A stretch of DNA of 64,000 nucleotides. Source: Tupaia tana (Eukaryota; Chordata; Mammalia; Scandentia; Tupaiidae). The first letter of the stretch is position 1; each line of letters starts with the position of its first letter. The notes under the pieces were generated by a model, which ran no database searches, was not told the origin of the DNA, and worked only from the letters and a program-made list of their open reading frames with translations. Shown here one piece after another: positions 20,438 to 32,077 of the stretch. Where the stretch lies: the NCBI GenBank assembly GCA_026018925.1, contig JAKSZU010000002.1, forward strand, positions 51,573,337 through 51,637,336, read 5' to 3'. Made by a program: the position numbers and the translations under genes.

Positions 20438-20711
20438 GAACCAGCAGTTAGCGTAATGGCTATGTCGCTGGACTCCCACGTAGTCGACCGCAGTTCACGT
20501 CCCGGACCCGGTGGCTTAAAACTCACGCTGGGCGCGTGTGCGTGCGTGCCCAGGATCCCAAGAGGAGAATGGAGGAGAAGGGATTGCGGCGTGACCATCC
20601 CCCCTGGGGGGTGATTTCTAGCTTTCTGTCTCTATGTCTCTCTCTGTCTATCTGTCTGTCTGGTGAGCGCACGCGCCCTATAGTGAAAAACCTCTCCAAA
20701 AAAAAAAAAAG
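20438..20711 (+). mobile_element. L-type SINE, complete, young
   Basis: Full-length with both boxes intact (TAGCGTAATGG and GTTCACGTCCC) and a CCCCCCTGGGGGG body. The target duplication AAGAAGAAGGCAACGAGG (18 bp, perfect) is at 20420-20437 and 20712-20729. Confidence 0.95.
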
Positions 20712-20944
20712 AAGAAGAAGGCAACGAGGAGGGCCCACCCCGCACTTAAAGGACATTTCTCGGAATCACATATGACACTTTTGCATATAGCATACTGGCC
20801 AGCACTTAGCCCCCAGACCACACAAAGGGGACTGGGAAATGTTTATTGTAGGACACCACATGTCTAACAAAACAAGTGGGGTTCTATTTGTAAAGAAGAA
20901 AGAGACTGGGAGCTGAGTATAGGTCTCTGCCACACCAACAATCT

Positions 20945-21195
20945 TTTCTTTTTTTAAAGAGATTTTTGAGATAGGGCACGTGTGCTCACTAGAGAGACAG
21001 AAAACAAGAATTCATCCCTCAGGAGGGATGGCCATGCTGCAGTCCCATTTCCTCCATTCTCTTCTCTGGACTTTGAGCACGCATAGCATGCACACATGCC
21101 CAGTGTGAGTTTCAAGCTGCGGGTCTGGGATTCGAACTGTGGTCGACTACGTGCGAGTCCAGTATCTTAACCACTACTCCACCTGCTGGCCCTAA
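20945..21195 (-). mobile_element. L-type SINE
   Basis: Tail side GAGATTTTTGAGATAGGGCA and head side ACTCCACCTGCTGGCCC. Confidence 0.85.
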
Positions 21196-21328
21196 TAATC
21201 TGATTTTTATCACCACCACTTCATTGCAACTGCTCTTACAGGCCCAACATGACTTTGTGTTTCCAAGTCTGATGGATACTGTGGAGTCTCCATTTCATGT
21301 CTCTTAACATTCCAAACAGATGATCCAT

Positions 21329-21832
21329 GGGACCAGCAGATGGCGTAATGGTTACGTCACTGGACTCCTACATAGTTGGCCGTGATTCAGTTCATGGACT
21401 AGCAGCTTAAACTCACGTTAGTGCATGTGTGTGTGCCTAATATCCCGAGAGGAGAATGGAGGAGTGTGGCCACTGCCTCCTGGGGGGGGGGGGGGGGGGG
21501 GGTCTGTCTCTCTGTCTCTGTCTGTCCTGCAAGTGCATGTGGCCTAGAGCAAAAAATCTCTCTAAAAAAAATCATATATTTTAGGGACCAGCAGTTAGCG
21601 TAATGGCTATGTCGCTGGACTCCCATGTAGTTGACTGCGGTTCGCGTCCCAGACCAGGTGGCTTAAAACTCACGCCGGGCGTGTGTGCATATGTGCCCAA
21701 GATCCTGAGAGGAGAATGGAAGAGAAGGGATTGCGGGGGTGATTTCTCGCTTCCTGTCTCTCTGTCTCTGTCTGTCTGGCAAGTGCACGTACCCTATAGC
21801 AAAAACCTCTCCAAAATAACAATAATAATAAT
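21329..21832 (+). mobile_element. Tandem pair of L-type SINEs sharing one target duplication
   Basis: The first copy is 21329-21570 (with a run of 21 G at 21482-21502) and the second 21583-21832. CAGATGATCCA occurs before the first (21317-21327) and after the second (21846-21856), and I see no clear duplication around either alone. Confidence 0.88.
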
Positions 21833-21879
21833 AAATTTTAAAAACCAGATGATCCACACCCTTCTCCTGGGAGTTCTCC

Positions 21880-22760
21880 TCTTTAATGGCATAGCACTGC
21901 TCCTTGTAGTTTTCTTCCTCTGACTTGCTGCTTTTTCTAGGTCTCCTTTCCTGGTTCTCACTCCTATAGCCAGTCTACAAACAAGGGAATTGTTCAGGGC
22001 TCTGTCTGGCTTCCTCTCCTCTCATTTCAATTTGCTTCTGGATAATCATATATATTCCTATGGTTTTAATCATTGTTTTCCAAGTCTACACCTTCAGCTC
22101 AAAACTCTCCACTGAGCTCTAGACCCATATATCCAATGACTACTTGGTGTCTGCCCTCAGTGTCTCAGGCTTACATATTCAACAGGTCACACAAAACCTT
22201 CTTCCTCTCTTCATCCTATGCTAACTCCTTTTGGGGTGGAGGAGATGCTGTCATAGCAAATGTCTTACCGAGTATCTACTGGCTTGAGTCAGAGTATCAG
22301 AAACTTTTATTTATTTGTTTAGCCAGAATGCTTGTTTAGTCGCCAAAGAGAGACAGAGAAAAAGAGAGAAAGTGAGAAAGCATCCCCCATGGAGGATGGA
22401 CATGCCACAATCCCTTCTCCTCCATTTCTTCCTCATTTCAGGATTTGGGGCATGCATGCACACATGCCTGGTGTGTTTTTCAAGCCATCAGTCCAGGACT
22501 CAAACTGCACAGTTCTGTCATATGAGATCCAGGTGCCTGAACCACCACACCACTGGCTGGTCTGAGAGTTGTTCTTCCTTGCCCTTCAAATCCAGTTAAC
22601 TAATCCAGTTAACAACCAACTCCTATTAATTTGAATAGCTGTCAGTCTCTATTTCTACCTAGTGTAGACCAAGTCTCCCATCATCTCCTTCTCTTTTACT
22701 TTGTCATGTGACCCTTAGACAAAATAATACTATCCAGGTTTTGACATCTTCATTCAGAAT
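21880..22760 (+). mobile_element. L2 LINE fragment
   Basis: Contains TGAGCTCTAGACCCATATAT and following text typical of L2 3' regions (CTCAGTGTCTCAGGCTTACA corresponds to the usual segment on size-limited lists). It is interrupted by a SINE at 22298-22565. Decay is strong and limits are approximate. Confidence 0.55.
22298..22565 (-). mobile_element. L-type SINE, older variant, inside L2
   Basis: Tail side TTTAGCCAGAATGCTTGTTT, CATCCCCCATGGAGGATGGA body, and head side CCACTGGCTGGTC. Confidence 0.8.
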
Positions 22761-23580
22761 TGATAAAGCTGGAAAGAAAAAAAAACTGATGAAGCTGAAT
22801 TAGATGGCCTAAAATGTTAGGAACTTAATCTAGGTCTATACACTGTAAACATAGGTATAATTTAATATTTTAAATTTTATAGGCCTTCTGTCCCAGGCTC
22901 ATTACTCCCTAAGTTCTACTTCCACATCATTCAGATACCCCCAGCAACACTTTTTAAAGACTCACCTTATGGGCAGTAAAATAACAAGAAGGATTCGAAG
23001 GCCAAAGACTGTAAGTAATGATAAGTTTGATTTTATGTATAAAACAGTAATGTTTCAAAATTTTAAATGTGAATTTTGATTGTAGAGTCATTTCAAACTT
23101 ACATTAAAACATTATATATCAAGATTTTACCTAGGCACTTCAGATTTGAACAACAGAATTTTGATGTTGACATCATTAAGTTCAATGGCACCTACTCGAC
23201 TACAAGTCAATAAACGGGTGTGAAAGTCAGTACCAACCTCTTGCTATGTTCTATCTCTGAATTTCTTCTTCTTCTGTTTTTTTTTTTTTTTTTTTCTTCT
23301 TCCAATCTGTATAACAATTAGCAGGGTCAGATCTCTTAGCTGAGTTCCCTGACAGAGCAGCTAGTCATTTAAAACGTGAAAAATCTACCCTCCAAGGAAA
23401 TTCTTAGAGTACAGATTAGCACATATTTGAAATAAAAAAAAAAATCATCTTTTAGCTTATGTGAAACATTTACATCCTCTTCCACTGCCTTCTTTAGACT
23501 ACTTTAAAAGGTATTTTACTCTTTGCTCCAGTATAGTTCAGAATCCCCTCTAGAGATTTACATGTATAATCAACATATTT
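22761..23580. other. Intergenic, AT-rich, nothing recognised
   Basis: Unique-looking AT-rich DNA with a T run near 23278-23295. No gene evidence. Confidence 0.55.
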
Positions 23581-23590
23581 AAGAATTCTT

Positions 23591-23869
23591 GGGAGCCAGC
23601 AGTTAGCATAATGGCTATGTCGCTGGACTCCCACGTAGTCGACCGCGGTTCGTGTCCCGGACCCAGTGGCTTAAAACTCACGCCAGGCGCGTGTGCGTAC
23701 ATGCCCAAGATCCCGAGAGGAGAATGAAGGAGAGGGGATTGCGGCGTGACCATCCCCCCCTGGGGGGTAATTTCTCGCTTTCTGTCTCTCTGTCTCTCTC
23801 TGTCTGTCTGGCGAACGCACGCGCCCTATAGTGAAAACCTCTCAAAAAAAAAAAAAAAAAAAAAAAAAA
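23591..23869 (+). mobile_element. L-type SINE, complete, young
   Basis: GGGAGCCAGCAGTTAGCATA head, CCCCCCCTGGGGGG body, and poly-A of about 25. AAGAATTCTT flanks both ends. Confidence 0.92.
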
Positions 23870-24332
23870 GAATTCTTCTCCTGCCTTGAGAAAAATTATG
23901 AGGAAAAGACAGAGTCGTTCATAAAAGGAAAGTATGCCATTCTAAGTAGTATGAAGATGTAATTCTGCAGCTGATGGTCTAGTTACTAGATCAAAAGTTT
24001 ATTAAAGTATTTTTAAACATACAGAAAAGAGAGGAGAAACAGATAGAGAACATATCCAATGGAGATCTTGATCAAGTGAGAAGCACATTATTGCTTGACG
24101 CACCAATCTTTGTACAATCTTCTTTCCCCAAAATGTGAAATTCAGGTATATGTTTGTTTCTGTAAAATCCTTTTCACCAAAGGGAAGTAAAGTTCAGTTT
24201 GTCTGAGAAAGACCACAAAGGCTCCCAAGATGAACTTCCTTGAGCTCTGAGTATGGTGAAGATGTACTGGTGATTACAGCTCTTAGGGTTGAAAAAGCTC
24301 CTAAATAGCTAAGTTCTTTAGTGGGGATCCAT

Positions 24333-24407
24333 TATATGGGGTCACGGAAAAGGCATGACGTATTTTTCCATGCAAAAATGGGTCACGCCTTTTCCAACAA
24401 CCTAGTA
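24333..24407. mobile_element. Mariner-type MITE (about 75 bp palindrome)
   Basis: The two halves are near-perfect inverse complements: GGAAAAGGCATGACGTATTT on the left and GGGTCACGCCTTTTCC on the right, closing with CAACAACCTAG. TA dinucleotides flank it. It is one of four copies of the family in the window. Confidence 0.8.
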
Positions 24408-24772
24408 TTTTAAGAGATTTAGAAGAGTAATAAAGATAAAACATTCAAGGGACATGAAAATGGAAAATTATCTGTTGATGATGTGTCTGGTATTATCTTT
24501 GACTGAACCAATATTCAGTGTATTTATGATGGTAAAATTAATTTGGCATACTGTAATGATACACAGTGATTGAACATATAAGTAAATAAGAAGAGTAATA
24601 GTCTAAGGGCAATTGTTTGCTGGTCATTGCCTTACTAAATAAATATACCTTATAATGAAGTGTCTTGTGGGCCATTCACTTGCGTATAATACAGGGAACC
24701 CCAGCAGAAAGCTGACTGCCAGAAAAGGCACAGAATGAGTTGGAACCTCTTCAAATCTATCACATGTTTAAC

Positions 24773-25049
24773 TTCTTTTTTTTTTTCTTTTTTTGGAGAG
24801 TTTTTGCTATAGGGCGCATGCGCTTGCCAGAAAGACAGAGACAGACAGAGAGACAGGAAGTGAGAAATCATCCCCAAGGGGGGATGGCCACGCCAAAATC
24901 CCTTCTCCTCCATTCTCCTCTCGGGATCTTGGGCACGCACGCACACGTGCCTGGTGTGAGTTTAGTTTAAGCCACCAGGTCCAGGACTTGAACTACAGTC
25001 AACTACATGCGAGTCCAGCGACATAGCCATTATGCTAACTGCTGGTCCC
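24773..25049 (-). mobile_element. L-type SINE
   Basis: TTTGGAGAGTTTTTGCTATA tail side to CTAACTGCTGGTCCC head side. The head carries a small local duplication (GTTTAGTTTAAG). Confidence 0.92.
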
Positions 25050-25604
25050 TCATGTTTATCTTCTTAATCAAGGCCTAGGAGACAAATCAGATAAAGTGAA
25101 TGAAGAGGAATACAAAGCTGGAATATAAGAATACAAATAACTTTGTTTTAAAGCACTATACTAACAAATAATAAAATGCTAAGGAATTTTTTGATAACTC
25201 CAAATATGGGATGTCTTTTCATTCTTAACCAGAAATGGCTTTCCATCAATAGATTCACTCTTGACCAGTTTCCTTTATGAGAAATGGCAAAATATGTACA
25301 GATTGAATCAATGACCTTGGTCTCATTAAATAATATGATGCTATAAAGATTATTATCTTCTTAACAAACACCAATATCTACTTAATATTACAGGTGCCTA
25401 TTAAACACACAAAAAGGACTGGTGATGTTTTCCTACCCAACATGGCAGAAAATGTTGAACTTACAGCTTTCCAAGTTCAAACAGCTCCATCCAGAATCCC
25501 ATTCTGATCTGTTTGGTAATTATAACATATTTTTCCAAGTTTTATTTCTATAAGCACTTAAATGAATAAAAATGACTCTAAACTCCATTAAATATTTTAT
25601 TCAT
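25050..25604. other. Intergenic, AT-rich, nothing recognised
   Basis: No open frame of note and no named repeat. Confidence 0.55.
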
Positions 25605-25847
25605 TTTTAAAAAAATTTTTTTGCCAGAGTGTACATGTACTCACCAGAGAAAGAGACAGAAAAGGAGAGGGAAAAGCACCCCCCAATAGGGCATGGTTAA
25701 TGATTTTCCATTTTTCTACCCTGTCAGGATTTGGGGCACATACACGCATGTGCCCAGCATGTTTTTCAAGTTGCTAAGGCAGTATTTGAACCACAGTCAA
25801 CCATTTGGGATCTGGCTCCCTTAACTGCTAGACTACAGAACCAGTCC
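25605..25847 (-). mobile_element. L-type SINE, older variant
   Basis: TTTTTTTGCCAGAGTGTACA tail side and CTACAGAACCAGTCC head side. Confidence 0.75.
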
Positions 25848-25869
25848 AGTTAATAATTCTTTATATTAA

Positions 25870-26100
25870 GCTTTCCCTGTTTGAATTACTGTGTGGGTCT
25901 CCTGATTGGCCCATAATTAGTACAGAACTGGTACCAAGAATGGGGTGCTCCTAGATTATAGATCCTCTAAAGATGAGACTGGTGATTTGTTTGGTTGCAA
26001 CCTTGGCATGGTGCTAGGCCAATAGGAAATGGAATACTAAAAACCTTTTTCACACGGTGGTTGCACAATTAATCAAGCTATCACCTGTGGTAGATTGTAA
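25870..26100 (+). mobile_element. Possible start of an ERVL-MaLR internal region
   Basis: The phrase GAACTGGTACCAAGAATGGG followed by GTGCTCC resembles the beginning of MaLR/ERV-L internal sequences just after the 5' LTR. It is short and decayed. The rest of the interval up to 26284 is unassigned. Confidence 0.35.
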
Positions 26101-26283
26101 TGAAGTACATACTTAAGCAGATGCCTGGGAGCCTAAATTGCTATGGCATTGATGATCATTACAGTAATTTTTACCACAAACACCAGTATGGCACATATTT
26201 TTTTGAAATCTTAATATGTCTTATGATGAAAACTATTGTAGATCAAGTGTTATTAAATAAAAATTCATATGCATGTGCATCTT

Positions 26284-26508
26284 TTCTTTTAAAGCGTTTT
26301 TTTGCTATAGGGTACATGTGGTCACCAGAGAGACAGGAAGCGAGAAATCATTTCCCGGGGGGATGGTCACATTGCAATCCCTTTGCCTCTATTCTTCTCT
26401 TGGGATCTTGGGAATGGGCACACACCGGTGTTTTAAGCTGCTGGGTCCAGGTCTCGAACCATGGTCGACTACATGGGAGTTCGGCAACATATGCCATCTG
26501 CTGGTCCT
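26284..26508 (-). mobile_element. L-type SINE
   Basis: GCGTTTTTTTGCTATAGGGT to CATCTGCTGGTCCTG. Slightly shortened body. Confidence 0.88.
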
Positions 26509-27090
26509 GATCTTTTTTTTAATCCATTTTTACTTTGAAATTATGATTCCCAGCTTATAAATAATCGTCTTTGTGGGGTACAGTGTGAGTTTTCAAAGCA
26601 TGCATATAATGTATAATAATCAAATAAAAGATATAGATATAGCCATTATCCTTAACATGAACACTGCATAATGTATATATTGGATAACAGTACTACTAGT
26701 ATTGGGGGATTTTATATTAGTATACACTGAATGGTCAGTGACATGTTTACACAGCTGTAGTGTACAGTTCCATAACCTATTCTACTTGTTTACATGGATT
26801 CTTGTGTCTGTTGCTCATTTCCTCCTTAACCTTCCCTGCTTGGAGCTTCTGGTACCTACCATCACTCTCTTCTTCCATGCCATTGAGTACTTCACTTTCT
26901 GCCAGAATGTGGACATTCAGTATTTGTTAAGTGAGGACATACACATACGGTATTTATCTTTTATAGCCTGGGTAGTTTCACTCAGTGTATGTTCTGGGTT
27001 CATCTGCTTTGTGTTGAATAAGATTTTGTTTATTGCTGACTAGTATTCCACTATGTATATATGCCACATTTTCTTAATCTAGTCATTGAT

Positions 27091-27340
27091 GGGGGCCAGC
27101 AGGTGGTATAGCGGTTAAGGTGCTGGACTCCCTAATGACTGACCAAAGTTCAAGTCCCAGACATAGTGGGACTTGAAAATCATGCCAGATACATGTGTTT
27201 ATGTGCTCAAAATCCCAGAAGGAAAATAGGGAAGGGATTGCTGTGTGGCTATCCCCCCTCCAGGGGGTGAGTTCTCACTTTCCCTCTCACGGTCTCTCTC
27301 TGGTGAGGACATGTACCCTATGGCAAAAACATTAAAAAAA
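27091..27340 (+). mobile_element. L-type SINE inserted in L1
   Basis: GGGGGCCAGCAGGTGGTATA head. The perfect 15-bp duplication AATCTAGTCATTGAT of the host L1 is at 27076-27090 and 27341-27355. Removing the SINE restores continuous L1 text. Confidence 0.95.
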
Positions 27341-27515
27341 AATCTAGTCATTGATTGTTGGGCTCTTAGGTTGATTCCATGTCCTAGCTATCATGAATAC
27401 CAATGCAATAAACATGGATATGCAAATGTCTGAGTGATTTTCCACCCAGAGTGGACTTAGCATGTCTTACAGTAATTCTATTTTTAGATTGTTGAGGAAC
27501 CTCCATACTGTTTTT

Positions 27516-27959
27516 TTTTTAAGAGAATTATTTAATTCCATTTGTTGTTATTGTTGTTATTATTTTTAAATTTTACCAGAGAGAGAGAAAGGGAAAGCAA
27601 GAAAGCAAGCAGCAGGACCAGCAGTTGGCATAATGGCTATGTTGCTGGACTCCCACATAGTAGATTGTGGTTTGAGTCCTGGACCTGGTGGCTTTAACTC
27701 ACACCGGGTGCATGTGTGTGCGTGCCCAAGATCCCGAGAGGAGAACAGAGGACAAAGGATTACGGCATGGCCATCCTCCCTGGGGGTTGATTTCTCACTT
27801 TTCTCTCTCTGTCCCTCTCTGGCGAGCGCATGCACCCTATAGCAAAACCTCTCAAAAAAACAAACAAACAAAAAAAGCTAGCAAGCTGCTAGGTCCAGGA
27901 CTCGAACCACAGTTGGCCATAGGAGAATCCTTTAACCACCATGCCACCTGCTGGCCCCC
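27516..27959 (-). mobile_element. S-type SINE carrying a nested L-type SINE
   Basis: The outer - strand S-type is split into 27516-27613 and 27876-27959. The inner + strand L-type occupies 27613-27875 (GGACCAGCAGTTGGCATAAT to CCCTATAGCAAAACC). The L-type therefore moved after this S-type copy was in place. Confidence 0.88.
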
Positions 27960-28023
27960 TCCAGACTGTTTTACACAGTAACTATAAACTATACTAAGTT
28001 ATGTTCCCACCAGCAATCCATGA

Positions 28024-28263
28024 GGGTTGGCTTAATGGCTATGTCGCTGGACTCCCATGTAGTCGACCGTGGTTCACATCCTGGACCCGGTGGCTTAAAA
28101 CTCACGCTGGGCGCATGTGTGTGCGTGCCCAAGATCCCAAGAGGAGAACGGAGGAGAAGGGATTGCGGCGTGGCCATCCCCCCCCCGGGGGGTGATTTCT
28201 CGCTTTCTCTCTGTCTAGTGAGCGCACACGCCCTATAGCAAAAAAAAAACCTCTCCAAAAAAA
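28024..28263 (+). mobile_element. L-type SINE, 5' truncated by a few bases
   Basis: Starts GTTGGCTTAATGGCTATGTC without the usual GGGACCAGCA. It ends CCCTATAGCAAAAAAAAACC. It separates the 3' and ORF2 parts of the L1. Confidence 0.9.
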
Positions 28264-28465
28264 AGAAAATTTTCCTTCCAAATTTTCCAGCTTGTTGGCA
28301 TATAGTCATTTATAGTAGTTGCTAATGATCTTTTGTGTTTCTGTGCTATCTGTTGTACTATCTCCCTTTTAATCTGAGTCTTTCATTTCTCTGTCTAGCT
28401 AGTAGTCTATCAATTTTATCTTCTCAGAAAATCAGCCTTTAGTTTTGTTGATTTTTAAATATTGC

Positions 28466-28629
28466 TTTTTTAAAAAAATTATTTAACTTTGTTAATTTCA
28501 ATGTGACCAGAGAGGGACAGAGTGAGAGAGAGAAAGTGAGAAAACAAGTCATCAGGTCTGGGATTTGAACTGTGGGGTCAGCCATGTGGGAAGCCAATGC
28601 CTTTAACCACCACACCACCTGCAGGCCCC
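28466..28629 (-). mobile_element. S-type SINE inserted in L1 ORF2
   Basis: AT-rich tail side, AATGTGACCAGAGAGGGACA, and head side CCACCTGCAGGCCCC. The duplication TTAAATATTGC is at 28455-28465 and 28630-28640. Confidence 0.92.
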
Positions 28630-29103
28630 TTAAATATTGCTCTTTTGTTCCCTACTTCATTTATTCTCTGGTCTTTACTATTTCTTTTCTTCTGTAATTT
28701 CCGGATTTCATTCGCTCTTGCTTTTCCAGCTCCTTGAACTGTATTTTTAGGTTATTTGTCATGGGTCTATTTTTTTTTCCTTGTGAGTAGTAGTTGTTGT
28801 AAGTTTCCCTTTTACTGTTTTCAGTGTATTTCAAAGATTTGAGAGTGCTGTATTTTCATTATCATTAGTTTCAAAACATTTTAAAATTTCACTCAATTTC
28901 TCCAGTGATTTTTAAAATATTCTGTAGTATATTGTTTCATTTCAGTTTAATAAATGCATTGTTCAACAAACAGTACACTTGTTTCATGTATTTGTTTCCA
29001 AAGGTTCTTTTTGTTGTTGACTTTAATTCCATTGTAAACAGAAAAGATGCTAGATATAATTTCTATTCTTTTACATCTGTAGAGGCTTATATTTTGCCAT
29101 TAC

Positions 29104-29260
29104 AATGTGGTATGGTGATTAGGTTGCTGGACTCCGCACATGGCCGACCATGGTTTGAGTCCTAACCTGGACCTGGTGGCTTACTTTCTTGCTCTCCCTC
29201 TCTTTCTCTACCTCTCTGGTCAAATTAAAAAAAAAAAAATTAAATAATTCTTTAAAAAAC
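29104..29260 (+). mobile_element. S-type SINE, 5' truncated
   Basis: Starts at TGTGGTATGGTGATTAGG, keeps the B box region TGGTTTGAGTCC, and ends in TCAAATTAAAAAAAA and TTCTTTAAAA. Confidence 0.85.
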
Positions 29261-30014
29261 AAAGTGAAAGATAAGGTTCTGCATCTTGCACTAAGTACCA
29301 TGAAAAAAGAGACGTAGTGCATGGTAGGCCATTTTTGAAGTATGCTATACATTTCATTTAAATGTGTAAATACTATATCTTTTTGAATGGGCTACTTCAA
29401 ACTATCTAGAGAGTCCACTCATAAGATTCCATTTTTGAGTAGGGACCACAGTAAGACAAGGCTCTGTAGCAAGTTTTATTTATGATACAAGCTCTCCTAC
29501 CACATGGGCTTTATGATCCACCTGATCGTAATGATGACAAAGTATCAAGGTATGTAGGGATATTGTATGGAGCCTCTGTCAAGCAGAGAGAAGACAACAG
29601 AATCACTGAGAAGACCTTTGGAATTTTGGAACAAACCTATACCTTCTTCTGAAGATATTTATTCTTTTAAGGAAATTTCTAGCTTACTACAGTGCCTTGG
29701 TACAGACTGAATGTCTCTGTGGGATAGCAGATGATCACGTGGCTTGGGGTTACTATAATGTAAGTGTTGTAGATCAGCCTCAACACAGTCTTGGCCACGC
29801 ACAGCAGCAATCTATCCTGAGAGCAAAATGGTACACAATATACTGAGCTTGCTTGGGCAGGCATGGAAGGTAAAAGTAGCATAATTTACATAAACACACA
29901 GCTCCAACTTTCTCGATACCAACCCGTTTTATTGTCTCCTTTCCCTCAATTCATACTTATGGCCTCCTGAGATGTTCCTAACACATGGGCCCATTAAAAA
30001 TAAATAAAAAAATA

Positions 30015-30128
30015 AGGGCTGACAGGTGGCATGGTGGTTAAGGAGGCTGGACTCCCGCATGGCTGACCGCAGTTCAAGTCCCAGATCTGGCAGCTTGCTT
30101 TCTCACTTTCCTTCTCTCTCTCAACTTC

Positions 30129-30159
<31 letters not shown>

Positions 30160-30210
30160 AAAAACTAATGACTATGAATAAAATTAATTAATTCTTTAAA
30201 AAGGAAAAAG
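30015..30210 (+). mobile_element. S-type SINE in the ERV-L remnant
   Basis: GGGCTGACAGGTGGCATGG head with a long poly-A (about 28) followed by the usual AT-rich tail. Confidence 0.88.
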
Positions 30211-30227
30211 TCAAGCCTGGCTTACAG

Positions 30228-30343
30228 ATGGGTCTAAATGGTATGCTGTTTTTACCCAAAAGTGGACAGTACCACCCAAGGGAAGGATGGGTCTACATGG
30301 TATATTGTTTTTACCCAAAAGTGGACAGTACCACCCAAGGGTG
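30228..30343 (+). repeat. 58-bp tandem duplication in the ERV-L remnant
   Basis: The unit beginning GATGGGTCTAAATGGTAT is present twice with a period of 58 bp. The copies differ at only a few bases, so the duplication is more recent than the insertion. Confidence 0.9.
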
Positions 30344-30620
30344 ATCCTGAAGTACAGTGAAAGAAAGCCCTCCCAGTGTGCCTGTTTGAATAGGTTGCCC
30401 ACCATGTGAGAACTGAGAGATGGCGGATCTGCACAAATTCATGGGCAGCTGTTAGGGTTTGGCTGGCCTGGGACTTGGAAGAAAGAGCATTGGAAGGCTG
30501 GTGACAAGAAAGTCTGGATCCATCTGTGGATGGATCTCACAACTGCCACAGACTGGGAATGAAGATGTTTGTATCCTCTTAATGACCATCAAAAGGCATC
30601 CCCAGCAAAGGAGGCCCTTC

Positions 30621-30767
30621 TTTTCTTTTTTAAAATTACTTGTCATTATTATTTTAATTTGACCAGAGACAGAGAGAAAGGGTAAGTGAGAAAGCAAACA
30701 GGTCCGAGAGACTCATGCAGTCAGTCATGGGGGAGTCCAGCACCTTAACCACACTACCCGCTGGCCC
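30621..30767 (-). mobile_element. S-type SINE in the ERV-L remnant
   Basis: ATTTGACCAGAGACAGAGAG to CCGCTGGCCCC. The near-perfect duplication AAAGGAGGCCCTTCTT / AAAGGAGACCCTTCTT flanks it (30605-30620 and 30768-30783). Confidence 0.9.
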
Positions 30768-31277
30768 CAAAGGAGACCCTTCTTAATCAAGTTGGCAAAA
30801 TGTGCTCTGAGGTATCACCTAGTCTCATTCCCCAGCTACCCACTGCTAGCTCAATGGGCCTATGAAAAATGTGGCCAGAATGGCAGGGACAAGAGGCTGT
30901 GAGCTCAACAACATGGACTTCTTACCAAGACTGAGAGGTGCTACCACCTCATCTGTCATGAACCTGGACCAGTACACAGGACACTCTAGATGCCTGCACT
31001 TCCACACTGAGTAGCAAAGGCTAATTAGAGACAGTGACCAAAGTAGGAAAGACAATTGGATGACTTGGACTCTTCGGTAAGGAACCGTGACCAGCTGAAG
31101 TTCTCGCGGAAGGCAAAAGAAAACTCAGATAGTAGGAAGCCATTGGTTTATAGAAACAAGGTCTGTAATAGCTTTGAATATATGCCATTCCCTCTTGTTT
31201 ATTTTTATTTCTATCCATTTTCACTTTCTCATTTAAATTTTATACACAATGTCTTGGAGGTTAAATTACAGTTTAGT

Positions 31278-31500
31278 GGGACCAGCAGATAACATAGCGG
31301 TTACATTGCTGGACTCCCACATGGCCTATCATGGTTTGCATCCTGGACCCAGCTGGCTTAAAACTCAAGCTGGGAGTCCCCAAGATCCTGGCAGGAGAAG
31401 GGAGAAGGGACTGTGGTATGGCCATCCCCCCTGGGGGATGATTTCTCGCTTTCTATCTCTGGTGAGTGCAAGTCCCCTATAGCAAGAATCTCTTAAAAAA
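31278..31500 (+). mobile_element. L-type SINE
   Basis: GGGACCAGCAGATAACATAG head and CCCTATAGCAAGAATCTC end. AAATTACAGTTTAG / AAATTTACAATTTAG flanks it. Confidence 0.9.
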
Positions 31501-31645
31501 ATTTACAATTTAGTTCTTAGGTAACAGCATTGACAGAATTTGTGTTGTCAACAGAAAACAAGGGCTGTTTACCAGTACAGATAGAGAAGGGCAACAAGGG
31601 ACTGGATAGTAGTAGACTAACACCTTTATCTGTGTCTTTAAAAGG

Positions 31646-32050
31646 AGGGGCCAAAAGGTGGCTTGGTGGTTGAGGTGCTAGATTTCCACATGGCTGACCA
31701 TGGTTCAAGTCCCAGGCCTATGGCTTAAAAATTACACTGGGTGCATGTGCATGCCCAAAATCCTGAGAGGTGACTGGAAAGGAGATTGCAGCACGGCCAC
31801 CCCAGGGGGATAAATCTCTTTTCCTTTCTCTCTGGCAAGCACCAAAGTGTTGGACTTCCACATGGCCAACTGCAGTTTGAGTACCAGACCAGCAGCTTGA
31901 AACTCAAGCCAGGTTCATGTTTCTGTGCCCAAAATCCCAAGAGGAGAAAAAATTGTAGTGTGGCTGTCCCCCTAGAGGATAATTTCTTACTTTCCCTCTC
32001 TACATGTCTCTCTTTGGCGAGCACATGCAAAAACCTTAAAAAATAATTTA
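31646..32050 (+). mobile_element. Two L-type SINEs in direct tandem, second lacking its 5' end
   Basis: The first copy is 31646-31842 and stops at GGCAAGCACC. The second (31843-32050) begins at CAAAGTGTTGGACTTCC, partway through the head and without an A box, so it could not itself start Pol III transcription. Confidence 0.8.
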
Positions 32051-32077
32051 TTACTTTAAAAGTTTTTTTTAAGTTTT

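Larger units (their letters stand above)
26525..29103 (-). mobile_element. Fragmentary L1 LINE, interrupted by SINEs
   Basis: The + strand shows the complement of familiar L1 3'-end sequence (for example CAATGCAATAAACATGG at 27400 and CCTCCATACTGTTTT near 27500) and then, from about 28264, the complement of L1 ORF2 (TTAGTTTTGTTGATTTTTAAAT). The element runs 3' to 5' from left to right. Pieces are 26525-27075, 27356-27515, 27960-28023, 28264-28454 and 28641-29103, separated by SINE insertions. Sequence between the 3' part and the ORF2 part is missing, so there is an internal deletion or two adjoining insertions. It is old and has no open ORF2. Confidence 0.8.
29430..31060 (+). mobile_element. 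Ancient ERV-L-like internal remnant (pol region)
   Basis: Decayed sequence resembling class III (ERV-L) endogenous retrovirus pol, with RNase H to integrase-like segments most recognisable at 30420-30620 and 30780-31060. There are multiple stops and frameshifts, two SINE insertions (30015-30210 and 30621-30767) and an internal 58-bp tandem duplication. No intact reading frame and no LTR pair are visible. The class is from recognition by eye and needs a library search. Confidence 0.55.

Noticed and set aside
29430-31060. A coding-competent endogenous retrovirus
   Set aside because: Stops and frameshifts throughout, two SINE insertions, no LTR pair.
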